A stretch of 64,000 bases of DNA. Source: Methylomagnum ishizawai (lineage in GTDB: Bacteria; Pseudomonadota; Gammaproteobacteria; Methylococcales; Methylococcaceae). Positions 1 through 7,271 of this stretch are shown here, one piece after another. Every line of letters starts with the position of its first letter. Position 1 is the first letter of the stretch. The stretch covers positions 1,227,501-1,291,500 of the forward strand of contig NZ_FXAM01000001.1 in NCBI RefSeq assembly GCF_900155475.1. The letters are read 5' to 3'. The position numbers were made by a program, and so were the translations under genes. Below the pieces are notes generated by a model. It made no database searches. It had not been told where the DNA came from and was given only the letters and a program-made list of their open reading frames with translations.

Positions 1-12
1 ACGGGACGACGA

Positions 13-189
13 TCATGGTTTCGCGCCCTCTTTGATGAGGACCGCGCCCAGGCCGCCCATGATTTCGGCGGTGCCCTGCACGGGGTTCCCGGCGGCGACC
101 GTGGCGATGCCGACGACGATGGCGGTCAGGCCAGCCCAGGTGGAGGGTTCGCGCAAACGCGCCCAGAGGTAGGAGAGGATTTTTCGCAT
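13..189 (-). CDS. small holin-like membrane protein of Mu-like prophage
   Basis: A 58-residue protein with one hydrophobic stretch (about residues 17-35, rich in A, V, I and G) flanked by charged ends, as in small phage holins. I chose the ATG at 189 rather than the longer open frame because a GGAG ribosome site precedes it and a Mor/C-type late promoter (palindrome 245-262, -10 at 217-222) would start RNA about 21 nt upstream. It is the first gene of a leftward late transcript that runs out of the window. A lysis role is inferred from position and size only; it could be another small membrane protein. Confidence 0.6.
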   Translation of the reverse strand: MRKILSYLWARLREPSTWAGLTAIVVGIATVAAGNPVQGTAEIMGGLGAVLIKEGAKP

Positions 190-209
190 GGTGTTGCTCC
201 GGTTGGACG

Positions 210-262
210 GGACACCACGATACGCGAATATGGAAAAGCCGAGCCGCTGAAGCGTTTCAGCG
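210..262 (-). promoter_or_regulatory. leftward late promoter with Mor/C-type palindrome
   Basis: Palindrome CGCTGAA-N4-TTCAGCG at 245-262, then 22 bp, then TATCGT (217-222 on the minus strand) as -10. The predicted start is near 210, giving a 21-nt leader to the ATG at 189. The same arms and spacing recur at 12,115, 16,343 and 24,467. Confidence 0.7.
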
Positions 263-280
263 TCCCGGCTCCGGGGGGGA

Positions 281-691
281 TTAGAACAGTTCGGTCTGCC
301 TGTTCTTGGCGGGAGATTGGGTGCCGCCAATGATGTTGTGAATTTGCCGTTCCGTCAAATGGTGGAGCGCCGCGAGGTCGGCGGTGGAGAATCCGGCCCG
401 GCGCTGGGCCAGGATGCCTTCGTTGCGGACGCGCAGCCAGGCTTTATAACAGCGCGGGATATGGAGCCACTGGCCCGGATAGGCGTCGGCCAGCTTGGTG
501 GCGGTGTCCAGGCCGAGTTTACAAGCGAGGGGTGTGGACTCCTTCACCGGCGGCACGGGCACCCAGATGCGCCGCCCGTCGAAGAGGCGGAGGACATCGA
601 CGGCGACCTGCCGACCGCAGCGCCGGGCGATGTCCTGCACCAGGGTGGGCAGGCTGTACCAGTTGAGGCTATCCAGCCCGTCGAGTTCCAC
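281..691 (-). CDS. mor: Mor/C-family transcription activator
   Basis: 136 residues resembling the Mor/C activators of phage Mu, which turn on middle or late promoters. The N-terminal half would be the dimerisation part; the C-terminal part (about residues 95-125, with LTERQIHNIIGG) reads as the helix-turn-helix. It is the last gene of the leftward early operon and overlaps the gemA end by 23 bp. It is the only Mor/C-family gene in the window, so it probably acts on the four palindromic late promoters (210, 12,115, 16,343, 24,467). A second activator could lie beyond the left edge. Confidence 0.8.
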   Translation of the reverse strand: MELDGLDSLNWYSLPTLVQDIARRCGRQVAVDVLRLFDGRRIWVPVPPVKESTPLACKLGLDTATKLADAYPGQWLHIPRCYKAWLRVRNEGILAQRRAGFSTADLAALHHLTERQIHNIIGGTQSPAKNRQTELF

Positions 692-1313
692 GGCGGGATT
701 CCCTGTGGGCCGGCGTCCAGGTCATCGGCTTCCCGCATTCCGCGCAAACCACCGGCCTTTCCCAGATCAAGGCCGTCGCGGCCTCGCGGGGGACGATGCC
801 GGTATGCTCGCCGCAGGAGAGCCGTCCTTGCTGGATTTCGCGGTACAGCCACTTTTTCAACCGCTCGATGGCGGCGTCCCAATCGTCGGGACCGAACGCC
901 TCCAGGAGCGCCGTGACATTGGCCGACCGGCTATTGCTGGCCCAGCTGCACAGCGCGGATTCCTCCGGGGATTGGATGATGCCCAGGGCATGGCCGCGCA
1001 GCCAGAGCTTGCGTAATTTCCGGGCCGGGTCGGTGCGGTCGATGGGGCGGCTTTTCTTGCCGTCCTGCTGCTTATGCTGGACCTTGAACCCGCACGCCTT
1101 GGCGTGGGCGAGGAGGCGTTCGCAGCCCGCGATGTCCGCGTCGCGGAGGCTATCGACCCCGGCGCAGCGGCGCTTGATCGCGGCCCATTCGTCGTCGTTC
1201 CATTTGAGGTTGGAGCGGGCCACGTTGCAGAGCTTGACGAGGCGTTTGAGTTCCGCCTCCTGGTTGGCGGCGAACTGCGACTGGGCGGCTGGGTGTTGTT
1301 GGTGGGTTGGCAT
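669..1313 (-). CDS. gemA: GemA-like regulatory protein (DUF1018)
   Basis: 214 residues. The central part (LRKLWLRGHALGII, SALCSWASN) and the tail-end helix (AIERLKKWLYREI) match the GemA/DUF1018 family of Mu-like phages, described for Mu as affecting host gene expression and DNA topology. The start at 1,313 (MPTHQQ) is preferred over an upstream in-frame start because it directly follows the previous stop. The C-terminus has a CAECGKPM motif that may bind zinc. It sits between the 1,315 gene and mor, the usual Mu order. Confidence 0.8.
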   Translation of the reverse strand: MPTHQQHPAAQSQFAANQEAELKRLVKLCNVARSNLKWNDDEWAAIKRRCAGVDSLRDADIAGCERLLAHAKACGFKVQHKQQDGKKSRPIDRTDPARKLRKLWLRGHALGIIQSPEESALCSWASNSRSANVTALLEAFGPDDWDAAIERLKKWLYREIQQGRLSCGEHTGIVPREAATALIWERPVVCAECGKPMTWTPAHRESRRGTRRAG

Positions 1314-1314
1314 C

Positions 1315-1794
1315 TTATCTCCCGAGCGGGTCGTGGTGGTGGGGATAGGTGTGGGCGGACGGCCCGGCCTCGGCCAGGTCGGTGAACGCATCGACGCCGG
1401 ACATATGGATCACGGCACCGTGGTATATCTTGCCGTCGAGCAACGGCCCTTTCGGCTCGTCGGATTGGATGCGCTCCCAGAGCCAATGCAGATCGCCGGT
1501 GGACGCGGCCAGGACGATGAACTCCCGGCCTTCGATGATGAGGCCGGTGCAAAGGCCGGGATGACCGACATGGCCCTTACGGCTGAGTTGCTGGCCGACC
1601 AGGACTTTGGGAGGGGTGTGTGTGGGTTCGGACATGAAGGGTTCCTCAAGTTGCGCCGCCCCGGCCTCCAGGGCGTCGGCGGCTTGGTGTTCCTCGCGGA
1701 TGCGCCGGGGCGAATCCTCGTACAGGGCGGCGAGGCGATGGTTCGCCGCCGCCCGCCGCAAGGCGGCGATCCGCGCTTGTGTTGCCGCGTCCAT
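1315..1794 (-). CDS. hypothetical early phage protein
   Basis: 159 residues, not recognised. The first 50 residues are helical and rich in A, R and E; the rest is mixed and contains an RKGHVGHPG loop and many histidines near the end. Its ATG (1,794) overlaps the TGA of gam as ATGA, and its stop lies 1 bp from the gemA start, so it is clearly in the early operon. An internal ATG (MSEPTHTPP, residue 54) could be an alternative start. Confidence 0.6.
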   Translation of the reverse strand: MDAATQARIAALRRAAANHRLAALYEDSPRRIREEHQAADALEAGAAQLEEPFMSEPTHTPPKVLVGQQLSRKGHVGHPGLCTGLIIEGREFIVLAASTGDLHWLWERIQSDEPKGPLLDGKIYHGAVIHMSGVDAFTDLAEAGPSAHTYPHHHDPLGR

Positions 1795-2291
1795 CAGGTG
1801 GCGTCCGGGATGCGGGCGCGGTCGATCTCGTAGCCGAAGATGTTCTCGGACTTGATGGCCGCGCCGACCGTGACGAGGGTTTCGGTGTCGAGGTTCTTGA
1901 GCGCTTCCTTGTCGATTTCCTCCTTGGTCCTGATGCAGCCATCGAGCTTGAGGTCTTTCAGCGCTTGCAGGGTGTCAGCGACGCGCTTGACCAGCACCTT
2001 GGTCGAGAGCCGGTAGCCGACCGAGCCGAAGACCATCTGCTTGGTCTTGGCCTTGGCGAACTCGTGGCGATGGGCCTCGCAGAACTCCTTGATCGCCAGT
2101 TCCAGCCCCGCCTTGCGTTCTTGCAGGGGGAGGGAACCGGCCTTGGCTTCCGCCTTGGCGCGGTCGATGGTTTCGTTCGCGCCCGCCTCGATCAAGCCGA
2201 GATCGCGGTCGATCTCGCCGATCTGGCGGAGGGTGGCGTCCACATCGTCCCAGCTGTTGAGTTGGGTGCCTTCGATTCGTTTTCTTGCCAT
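1794..2291 (-). CDS. gam: host-nuclease inhibitor Gam
   Basis: 165 residues that match Mu Gam, which binds double-strand DNA ends and shields phage DNA from exonucleases (homologous to Ku). Family features seen: an N-terminal helix pair with the acidic stretch IGEIDRDLGLIE, the AKAEAKAGSLPLQE region, and the C-terminal beta part (QMVFGSVGYRLSTKV). The start is at 2,291 (MARKRIEG); the longer open frame upstream overlaps the RMF-like gene. Early operon, translationally coupled to the 1,315 gene. Confidence 0.88.
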   Translation of the reverse strand: MARKRIEGTQLNSWDDVDATLRQIGEIDRDLGLIEAGANETIDRAKAEAKAGSLPLQERKAGLELAIKEFCEAHRHEFAKAKTKQMVFGSVGYRLSTKVLVKRVADTLQALKDLKLDGCIRTKEEIDKEALKNLDTETLVTVGAAIKSENIFGYEIDRARIPDAT

Positions 2292-2295
2292 GGGT

Positions 2296-2568
2296 TTATC
2301 CCTTCTGTTCGAGCATCTTGCGGATTGCGGCGAGGGCCGCGCGGCCCTCGTCGGTGAGGGTGGGGGCCGGGGCGGCGTACCGCTCGGCCAGTTCGCGGCC
2401 TTCGTGCCAGCCGCGTATCCAGTAGTTGCGGAGGTCGGCGCGGCGGTAGGGGCAGCTATCGAGCGGCCCGCCCGCGAGGCCCGCCGCCGATCCCTGCCCA
2501 TGGGCCACATCCTGGTTAATCGCCTGTTGGTTCAGGCGGTTCGCCCGCCGCCGCGTCTCCCGGCTCAT
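2296..2568 (-). CDS. RMF/CrpP-like small protein
   Basis: 90 residues. Residues about 24-58 have the ribosome modulation factor/CrpP pattern: GxxAGLAGG, then SCPYRRADLRNYWIRGWHEGR, where RMF has CPY and W-GGW-E. RMF pairs ribosomes into inactive dimers; CrpP-like relatives are known from phages and plasmids with unclear roles. It lies between the 2,516 gene (overlapping by 53 bp) and gam (4-bp gap). The family call rests on this motif only; the function in the phage is unknown. Confidence 0.65.
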   Translation of the reverse strand: MSRETRRRANRLNQQAINQDVAHGQGSAAGLAGGPLDSCPYRRADLRNYWIRGWHEGRELAERYAAPAPTLTDEGRAALAAIRKMLEQKG

Positions 2569-3328
2569 CGGTCGGCGACCCGTCCGGCGGCGGGCTGTCC
2601 GAGGATGCGGATGGCGGCGAGGGCGAGGCGGAGTACGAAACCCCGCGCAACCGGGCCTGGGTCGCCGCGAGATACGCCCCGATCTGGACCGGCCCGCCGG
2701 TGTCCGGGTCCAACATCATCCCCGGCGGCAACGGCGCGGAGGTAGGCGATGGCGCGGGCGCGGCTGGTGGGGCCGGTTGCGTTTCCCGCAGCCGTTGGTG
2801 GTGTTCCAGCACCGAGACCACTTGGCCCCGGTCGTCCACCATCATGCCCAGCGGCAACGCCGGGGCCGGGGCGGATTGCGCCCGGTCCCTGGGCAGGGCT
2901 TGCCGCCGCTGTTCCTCCTGCGCTTCCGCCTGGGCTTCCGCCTTGAGGTTGGCTTGCCGGATGCGGCGCACGATGATCGACCGCAGCAGGTTGTGGTTGT
3001 CCAATGGCAGGTCCAGCTTGCCTTCCGCCCGCATCTGCACCAGGGTGTCGATGCCCCCGGCCCAGGCTTCCCGTGGCGCGGCGTACACCTGCCCCTCCCA
3101 CTTGATCTCCGCCGCTTCGATCATCGGCAGCAAATCCTCCAGGAGCTTCGCCACCCGCTCCAGGGTGAGCGAGCGCTTGGCGGGCCGGAACAGGCCCAGG
3201 TACATCAAGATGGGTTTTCCAATCGGGGCGAGCCGCAGCGCCCTTTCCACGGCGTCGCGGGCGGCGTCCAGCGCCATCAGCGTGTCGAGGCTCATTTCCG
3301 CCCCACAGCAGGGGCATCGCAGTCGCAT
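2516..3328 (-). CDS. early phage protein with N-terminal CPCCG zinc motif
   Basis: 270 residues. The N-terminus (MRLRCPCCGAEMSLD) looks like a small zinc knuckle, followed by a helical domain (about 20-150) and a proline-rich, low-complexity tail (170-270). The helical part contains QVYAAPREAWAGGIDTL, typical of small conserved proteins in Mu-like early operons; a DNA-binding or replication role is inference. The start codon lies inside the upstream 3,653 frame. I consider this frame real because of the zinc motif and compositional order; the overlapping long frame is less protein-like there. Confidence 0.7.
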   Translation of the reverse strand: MRLRCPCCGAEMSLDTLMALDAARDAVERALRLAPIGKPILMYLGLFRPAKRSLTLERVAKLLEDLLPMIEAAEIKWEGQVYAAPREAWAGGIDTLVQMRAEGKLDLPLDNHNLLRSIIVRRIRQANLKAEAQAEAQEEQRRQALPRDRAQSAPAPALPLGMMVDDRGQVVSVLEHHQRLRETQPAPPAAPAPSPTSAPLPPGMMLDPDTGGPVQIGAYLAATQARLRGVSYSASPSPPSASSDSPPPDGSPTDEPGDAAAGEPPEPTGD

Positions 3329-3653
3329 CCGGGGTCTCCTTGTGCTTGGTGTAGCGGATCAGCATCCCGTGGAGCGGGATGAGGTAGTCGTCGTGGAACA
3401 GCCCGCCGCCGATGCGTTGGGCGTTGTCGAGCCGGTCCATCGCCGCCTGGTGGCGCACGATGAGCGTGGGCCGGGGCCAGGTCATCAGCACCGTCTCGAT
3501 GTGCGGGACGATCCCGCGCTTCTTGAAGAACGACCGGGCATGGCGCAACACCTCGATGGTGCGGGCGGTGCTGTCGCACGCGCCCCGGTGGTGGGCCGGC
3601 ACGTTGTGGGCCCGCCGGATGGGGGCGAGGTTGGCGTTGGTGTGCATGGGCAT
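2565..3653 (-). CDS. early phage protein; only the first ~115 codons look real
   Basis: The frame is 362 codons, but only the first 110-120 residues are protein-like (HARSFFKKRGIVPHIETV, AAMDRLDNAQRIGGGLFHDD). From about 3,328 it runs out of frame through the CPCCG gene and becomes arginine/proline/glycine-rich, the usual look of a shadow frame. The gene probably once ended near 3,300, or the stop was lost by a small indel. N-terminal product not recognised; it belongs to the early operon, 10 bp after the 3,664 gene. Confidence 0.5.
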   Translation of the reverse strand: MPMHTNANLAPIRRAHNVPAHHRGACDSTARTIEVLRHARSFFKKRGIVPHIETVLMTWPRPTLIVRHQAAMDRLDNAQRIGGGLFHDDYLIPLHGMLIRYTKHKETPDATAMPLLWGGNEPRHADGAGRRPRRRGKGAAARPDWKTHLDVPGPVPARQALAHPGAGGEAPGGFAADDRSGGDQVGGAGVRRATGSLGRGHRHPGADAGGRQAGPAIGQPQPAAVDHRAPHPASQPQGGSPGGSAGGTAAASPAQGPGAIRPGPGVAAGHDGGRPGPSGLGAGTPPTAAGNATGPTSRARAIAYLRAVAAGDDVGPGHRRAGPDRGVSRGDPGPVARGFVLRLALAAIRILGQPAAGRVADR

Positions 3654-3663
3654 GGGCGGTCTC

Positions 3664-3894
3664 CTAGCTGTTGAGGTGCTGGATCGGCGCGGCGAGGTCG
3701 CGCAGGTGTTGCGGCATGGAGGCCAGGGACAGCAGCGCCCGGCCCAGGCCGATGGCCTCGGCGTTGGTCAGGTCGAGTCCGACATGGATGTGGCCATCGA
3801 CGAGGATCACCACGGCGGGGGCTCCGGTCTCGCAGTTCATGGACGCGCGGACCTCGACTTGGACGGATCGGCCTTTGTGGCGGTAGTGGGCCAT
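3664..3894 (-). CDS. hypothetical early phage protein
   Basis: 76 residues, start at 3,894 (MAHYRHKGR), which overlaps the TAA of the preceding gene (TAATG). Predicted beta-rich N-terminal half with VVILVDGHIHVGLDLT, then a helical leucine/alanine-rich end. Not recognised. Tight coupling on both sides supports it as a real early-operon gene. Confidence 0.6.
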   Translation of the reverse strand: MAHYRHKGRSVQVEVRASMNCETGAPAVVILVDGHIHVGLDLTNAEAIGLGRALLSLASMPQHLRDLAAPIQHLNS

Positions 3895-4100
3895 TAGGAT
3901 GCCCCCCTCAACTGGCCGCGCACGTCGATGATGACCGTGCCGTCGTCGTCGATTTGCAGGTGGTTGATGGTGCAATCGATTTCCATCACCTTGATCTGGC
4001 CGCTGCCGCCTTGCAGCCTCAGGCGCAATGGGTGATCGTCTTCCAAGGCCAGGGCGTATACCCGTTTCCGTAGCATGTCGAGCGTGATGATTTGGCCCAT
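3894..4100 (-). CDS. hypothetical early phage protein
   Basis: 68 residues, not recognised. A basic N-terminal helix (MLRKRVYALALEDD) is followed by beta-like segments ending in DDDGTVIIDVRGQLRG. It begins 2 bp after the stop of the MuB-like gene and its stop is shared with the next start, so it is co-translated with the transposition genes. Confidence 0.6.
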   Translation of the reverse strand: MGQIITLDMLRKRVYALALEDDHPLRLRLQGGSGQIKVMEIDCTINHLQIDDDGTVIIDVRGQLRGAS

Positions 4101-4102
4101 GG

Positions 4103-5296
4103 CTACGCCTCCCGGACCACGTCGGCGGAAACCTGCGGCACGCCCAGTTCGGCGGCGAGGTTCATACTGGCCGTCACCAGGTTGTTCACGGCCAGGGGAT
4201 AGGTCAGGTCGACCGCCACTTGCCTACGCCCACCCGCGCTTTGGGTGGTGGTGAGCCGGGCGCGTAGGGCATCCACGGCATCCGGCGCGAATACGCCGGC
4301 CAGGGTCAATCCAGCGGCGGTGAACCGCGCCTCCAGGTAGCCCCGCAAGTCGTCGCCCAGTGGCGAGAGCGTGAGAAGCTCGCAGCGCTGGGTAATCTGG
4401 ACCACGTCCGGGTTCAGCGGGTCGAGCCGGTTGGCCAGGGCGGGCTGGCCCATCAGGATGATGGAGAGCAGCCGCGCCCGGCCCGACTTGATTTCGTAGA
4501 AATCCTTGAGATGGTTCATCGTGAACTTGTGCAGCCGATGCGCGTCGTCGATCACCAGGGCGAACCGCTGGCCTTGGGCGTGCCGTTCGGCCAAGGCCCG
4601 CTGGACGCCCCAGGCGAAGCCGGTCAGGTTGGCCTGCCGCTTGGCCGATGGGTCGATGACATCCATGATGAAGTTCAGGATGTTGCGGGCTTTCAGCGGG
4701 GCACCCTTGTCGGAGTCGATGTCCATGCCGATGATGGGCGGGCGGATGATGGTGACGGGTAGCGCGTTGCGGCGGATTTGCTCCTCGCATTCGACGATCA
4801 AGGTGGTCTTGCCCGCGCCGGATTCGCCGACCATGGCCAGGAATCCGCCATTCCGCATCGCGCCCATCAGGGCTTCGCGGGCATAGCGGATATTGGGCGA
4901 GAGGAACATGTCCTCGTCGCGCTCGACATCCCCGAGCGGGGGGTTCATCAGCTTGAAGTGCTTGCGGGCCTGTGGCGACAGGCCGGATTTTCTCGGTAAC
5001 ATAGCGGTGTCCTCCGCGGACGTTGTGCTTGCTTCGGCTTGGGCGGCGGTTGCAGCCGCCGCCCAAAGCCCCTCGATCTCGGCCAGGGGAATCCCCCGGC
5101 CTTCCAAATAACCCTCGATCTGCTGCTTGATTGCCTCCTCCGGCGTCGCCGCCGGGAATTTGCCGTGGTTGATAAGCAGGCTCATGGCCGAAATGCCGAA
5201 CGGTCGTCCGGCGTTGCGCCCGCCTTGCTGGGTCAGGGCGCGGCCCAATTCGGCGGGGCCGATGTTGTGCCGGCTAAGGGTCTCGCGCAGGTTCAT
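4103..5296 (-). CDS. MuB-like AAA+ target-selection ATPase
   Basis: 397 residues. MuB-type ATPases bind target DNA and deliver it to the transposase. An N-terminal helical region (1-100) resembles the DNA-binding part of MuB/ExeA-type proteins. Walker A GESGAGKTT is at about 157-165, Walker B ALVIDDAH at about 246-253, and an arginine-rich sensor region follows (DVVQITQRCELLTLSPL). The start at 5,296 overlaps the stop of the 47-residue gene upstream (ATGA). It lies downstream of the transposase, as A and B do in Mu. Confidence 0.85.
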   Translation of the reverse strand: MNLRETLSRHNIGPAELGRALTQQGGRNAGRPFGISAMSLLINHGKFPAATPEEAIKQQIEGYLEGRGIPLAEIEGLWAAAATAAQAEASTTSAEDTAMLPRKSGLSPQARKHFKLMNPPLGDVERDEDMFLSPNIRYAREALMGAMRNGGFLAMVGESGAGKTTLIVECEEQIRRNALPVTIIRPPIIGMDIDSDKGAPLKARNILNFIMDVIDPSAKRQANLTGFAWGVQRALAERHAQGQRFALVIDDAHRLHKFTMNHLKDFYEIKSGRARLLSIILMGQPALANRLDPLNPDVVQITQRCELLTLSPLGDDLRGYLEARFTAAGLTLAGVFAPDAVDALRARLTTTQSAGGRRQVAVDLTYPLAVNNLVTASMNLAAELGVPQVSADVVREA

Positions 5297-5436
5297 AGTC
5301 CCGCCAGGTTTTCCAGTTCGTCGATCATCTGGTCGGCGACATCCTCGGACACGCCGCGTGCGGCCAGGAAACCCGCCCATTTTTCGTAATGCTCCTTCAG
5401 GAAATCGGCTATCAACAGGTATTCGGTTTCTTCCAT
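5293..5436 (-). CDS. 47-residue acidic protein between transposase and MuB-like genes
   Basis: A small gene starting MEETEYLLIADFLK and ending DQMIDELENLAGL. It has a good ribosome site (AGAGGGAG) just before the ATG at 5,436, and its TGA overlaps the MuB-like ATG. It is predicted to be entirely helical and is acidic. Not recognised. Coupling on the downstream side and the fitting gap after the transposase stop (5,446) argue that it is real; it may help couple MuB-like translation or act as a small partner. Confidence 0.6.
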   Translation of the reverse strand: MEETEYLLIADFLKEHYEKWAGFLAARGVSEDVADQMIDELENLAGL

Positions 5437-5445
5437 AACTCCCTC

Positions 5446-7269
5446 TTACTTCACTACTTTCAAAACCGGCTTCTGTGCCGGGGCTTTTCCGCCCTGGAAC
5501 TCTTCCAGGAGCGATTCGATGTCCGCCTCCGGCACGCCCTTGGGGTAGCGGCGTTGGAGGTCGGCGAAATGTTCGGCGGTCCAGGCATCGCCCATGCGGC
5601 CCTTGAGCAGCTTCGCGGCCTGGATGTGATTCAGGGGGATGAGTTCCAACCCAGGCGCGGTCAGCATTAAATCGACGGCGTGCTTCTTAATCCGGATGGG
5701 CGGTTCGGCCTCCTTCGCGGCCTTGCAGGGGTCGATCCTGCCATCGAAAGGGACGAAATCCTTGCGCCTACGCTTCTTCTCGTCTTCTTCCTGGGTGGCC
5801 GAGTTGCTGGCGAGCAGGGTGATTTCCTTGCGCAGCGTGTCCACCTCGGTGTCGGGGCGGCTCTTGTATTCCTGGCCGTAGCGGGCGGTGTCGGTATGGA
5901 ATCCCCATTGCTCGTTGGCGGGATCGACCGTGCCGGTCACATCCTCCAGTTCGATCAGGGTCTCGCGGCCCTCGGCGTCCTCGACCAAGGCCATGGCGCA
6001 TTCCAGGAAGGGATGCCAATGCACAGTCACCTTGCCGCGCGGGTAGGCACCGGGCACGCCGACCACGCTATAGGTACGGCCCTGGAACTCGATCCGCATC
6101 GCGTCGGAAATCTTGGGGGTCTTGGGGTCTTTGGTCGCCAATGAGAGCAGCACATCCATGGGCTGGGTGCGGACGAGGTGTTCCTCGCGGATGTGCATCC
6201 AGGCGTCCATCCGGGTCATGCCGTGGCGTCCCACCGTTTTGGTGGGGTCGCTGTTGTAGCGCAACTGGTAGGTCTGGGCCAGGGCGTTCAGGTCGTCGAA
6301 CGACTTGATCGTGTGGCGCTGGAATTTCAGTCCCGACTCGAACCGCAATTCCACCCGCAATTGGCCGTTCTCCACCGAGCCGGTGGCGCGGGCGCGGCGC
6401 GGCTTGTGCGACCTCAATTCGATTCCCAGGCGGCGGCAGAATGTCTGTACCAGCCGGTTGTTGCCGATGCCGGGGTCCACATAGAGATGCTCGGGGCGTC
6501 CCTCGAACGGGTCGATGCCGGGGTCGGGCTTCGGGGCCATCGCCCAGCAGAGGAACTCGACGACATGCTCGCCGGATTCGCTGTGGCGGTAATAGCGCCA
6601 ACGGGTCAGGTTGGTGGTGTGGTCGGTGAGGACGTAGCGGATCACGCGCCAACTGGCGATGGCCTCCAGATTGTGGGGCTTGTTCTTGTAGTGGACGGCC
6701 TCGTCGATCTCCTCGACCACCGCGCCGCCGTCATTGAGGTAGTAGAGGACACAGACCGAGGCGTCGATCTGCCACATATGGTTGGGATGCGGGGTGTTGA
6801 GCCCGTTGGCCGGCGCGGGGTTGCGCATCTGGTCCGGGTGCAGGTGATAGGCCCGCATGGCCTTGCGGATTTGTGAGATGGACAGCCGGAAAATCTCGCC
6901 GGTCTCGGGGTCGACCCGGCCCGCGATGATCTCGCCGTTGTCCCGCAGGACGGACACGGCCTCGTCCAGGGGCACGGCGCGGCGTTTGCCGTTCTTACGG
7001 TAGGTTTCCATGATGTAGGTCATGATGAGTTTGGCTTCTTCCAGGGTCAGGGCGCTCACGCCCGCCGCCGTCGCGCTGGCCTTGCCCTCCGGGGGCGTGC
7101 GCTTCTTGTTCTTGCGGCCCCGGATTTTCCGGGCCAGGGTGTTGAATGTGCCGCGAGAGACCCCGAGTTCCGCGCACGCCGCGTCGATGACGGCCTGCTT
7201 TTCGCCATGCGGGGTGGCGTCGAGCTTGTCGAGATAGCGGGTGACGATGACGGCGCGGCGCGGGTCCAT
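5446..7269 (-). CDS. Mu-type DDE transposase
   Basis: 607 residues. It cuts and joins phage ends during replicative transposition and integration. The catalytic RNase H-like core shows the DDE triad: D169 in HMWQIDAS, D265 in LYVDPGIGNN and E300 in GSVENGQ, with D to E spacing of 35. N-terminal helix-turn-helix-like segments (about 20-50 and 125-145) would bind the end repeats. The C-terminal part (440-600) has a charged linker with EEDEKKRRRKDF and would contact the MuB-like partner. Start at 7,269, 2 bp after the upstream stop. Confidence 0.9.
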   Translation of the reverse strand: MDPRRAVIVTRYLDKLDATPHGEKQAVIDAACAELGVSRGTFNTLARKIRGRKNKKRTPPEGKASATAAGVSALTLEEAKLIMTYIMETYRKNGKRRAVPLDEAVSVLRDNGEIIAGRVDPETGEIFRLSISQIRKAMRAYHLHPDQMRNPAPANGLNTPHPNHMWQIDASVCVLYYLNDGGAVVEEIDEAVHYKNKPHNLEAIASWRVIRYVLTDHTTNLTRWRYYRHSESGEHVVEFLCWAMAPKPDPGIDPFEGRPEHLYVDPGIGNNRLVQTFCRRLGIELRSHKPRRARATGSVENGQLRVELRFESGLKFQRHTIKSFDDLNALAQTYQLRYNSDPTKTVGRHGMTRMDAWMHIREEHLVRTQPMDVLLSLATKDPKTPKISDAMRIEFQGRTYSVVGVPGAYPRGKVTVHWHPFLECAMALVEDAEGRETLIELEDVTGTVDPANEQWGFHTDTARYGQEYKSRPDTEVDTLRKEITLLASNSATQEEDEKKRRRKDFVPFDGRIDPCKAAKEAEPPIRIKKHAVDLMLTAPGLELIPLNHIQAAKLLKGRMGDAWTAEHFADLQRRYPKGVPEADIESLLEEFQGGKAPAQKPVLKVVK

Positions 7270-7271
7270 CC

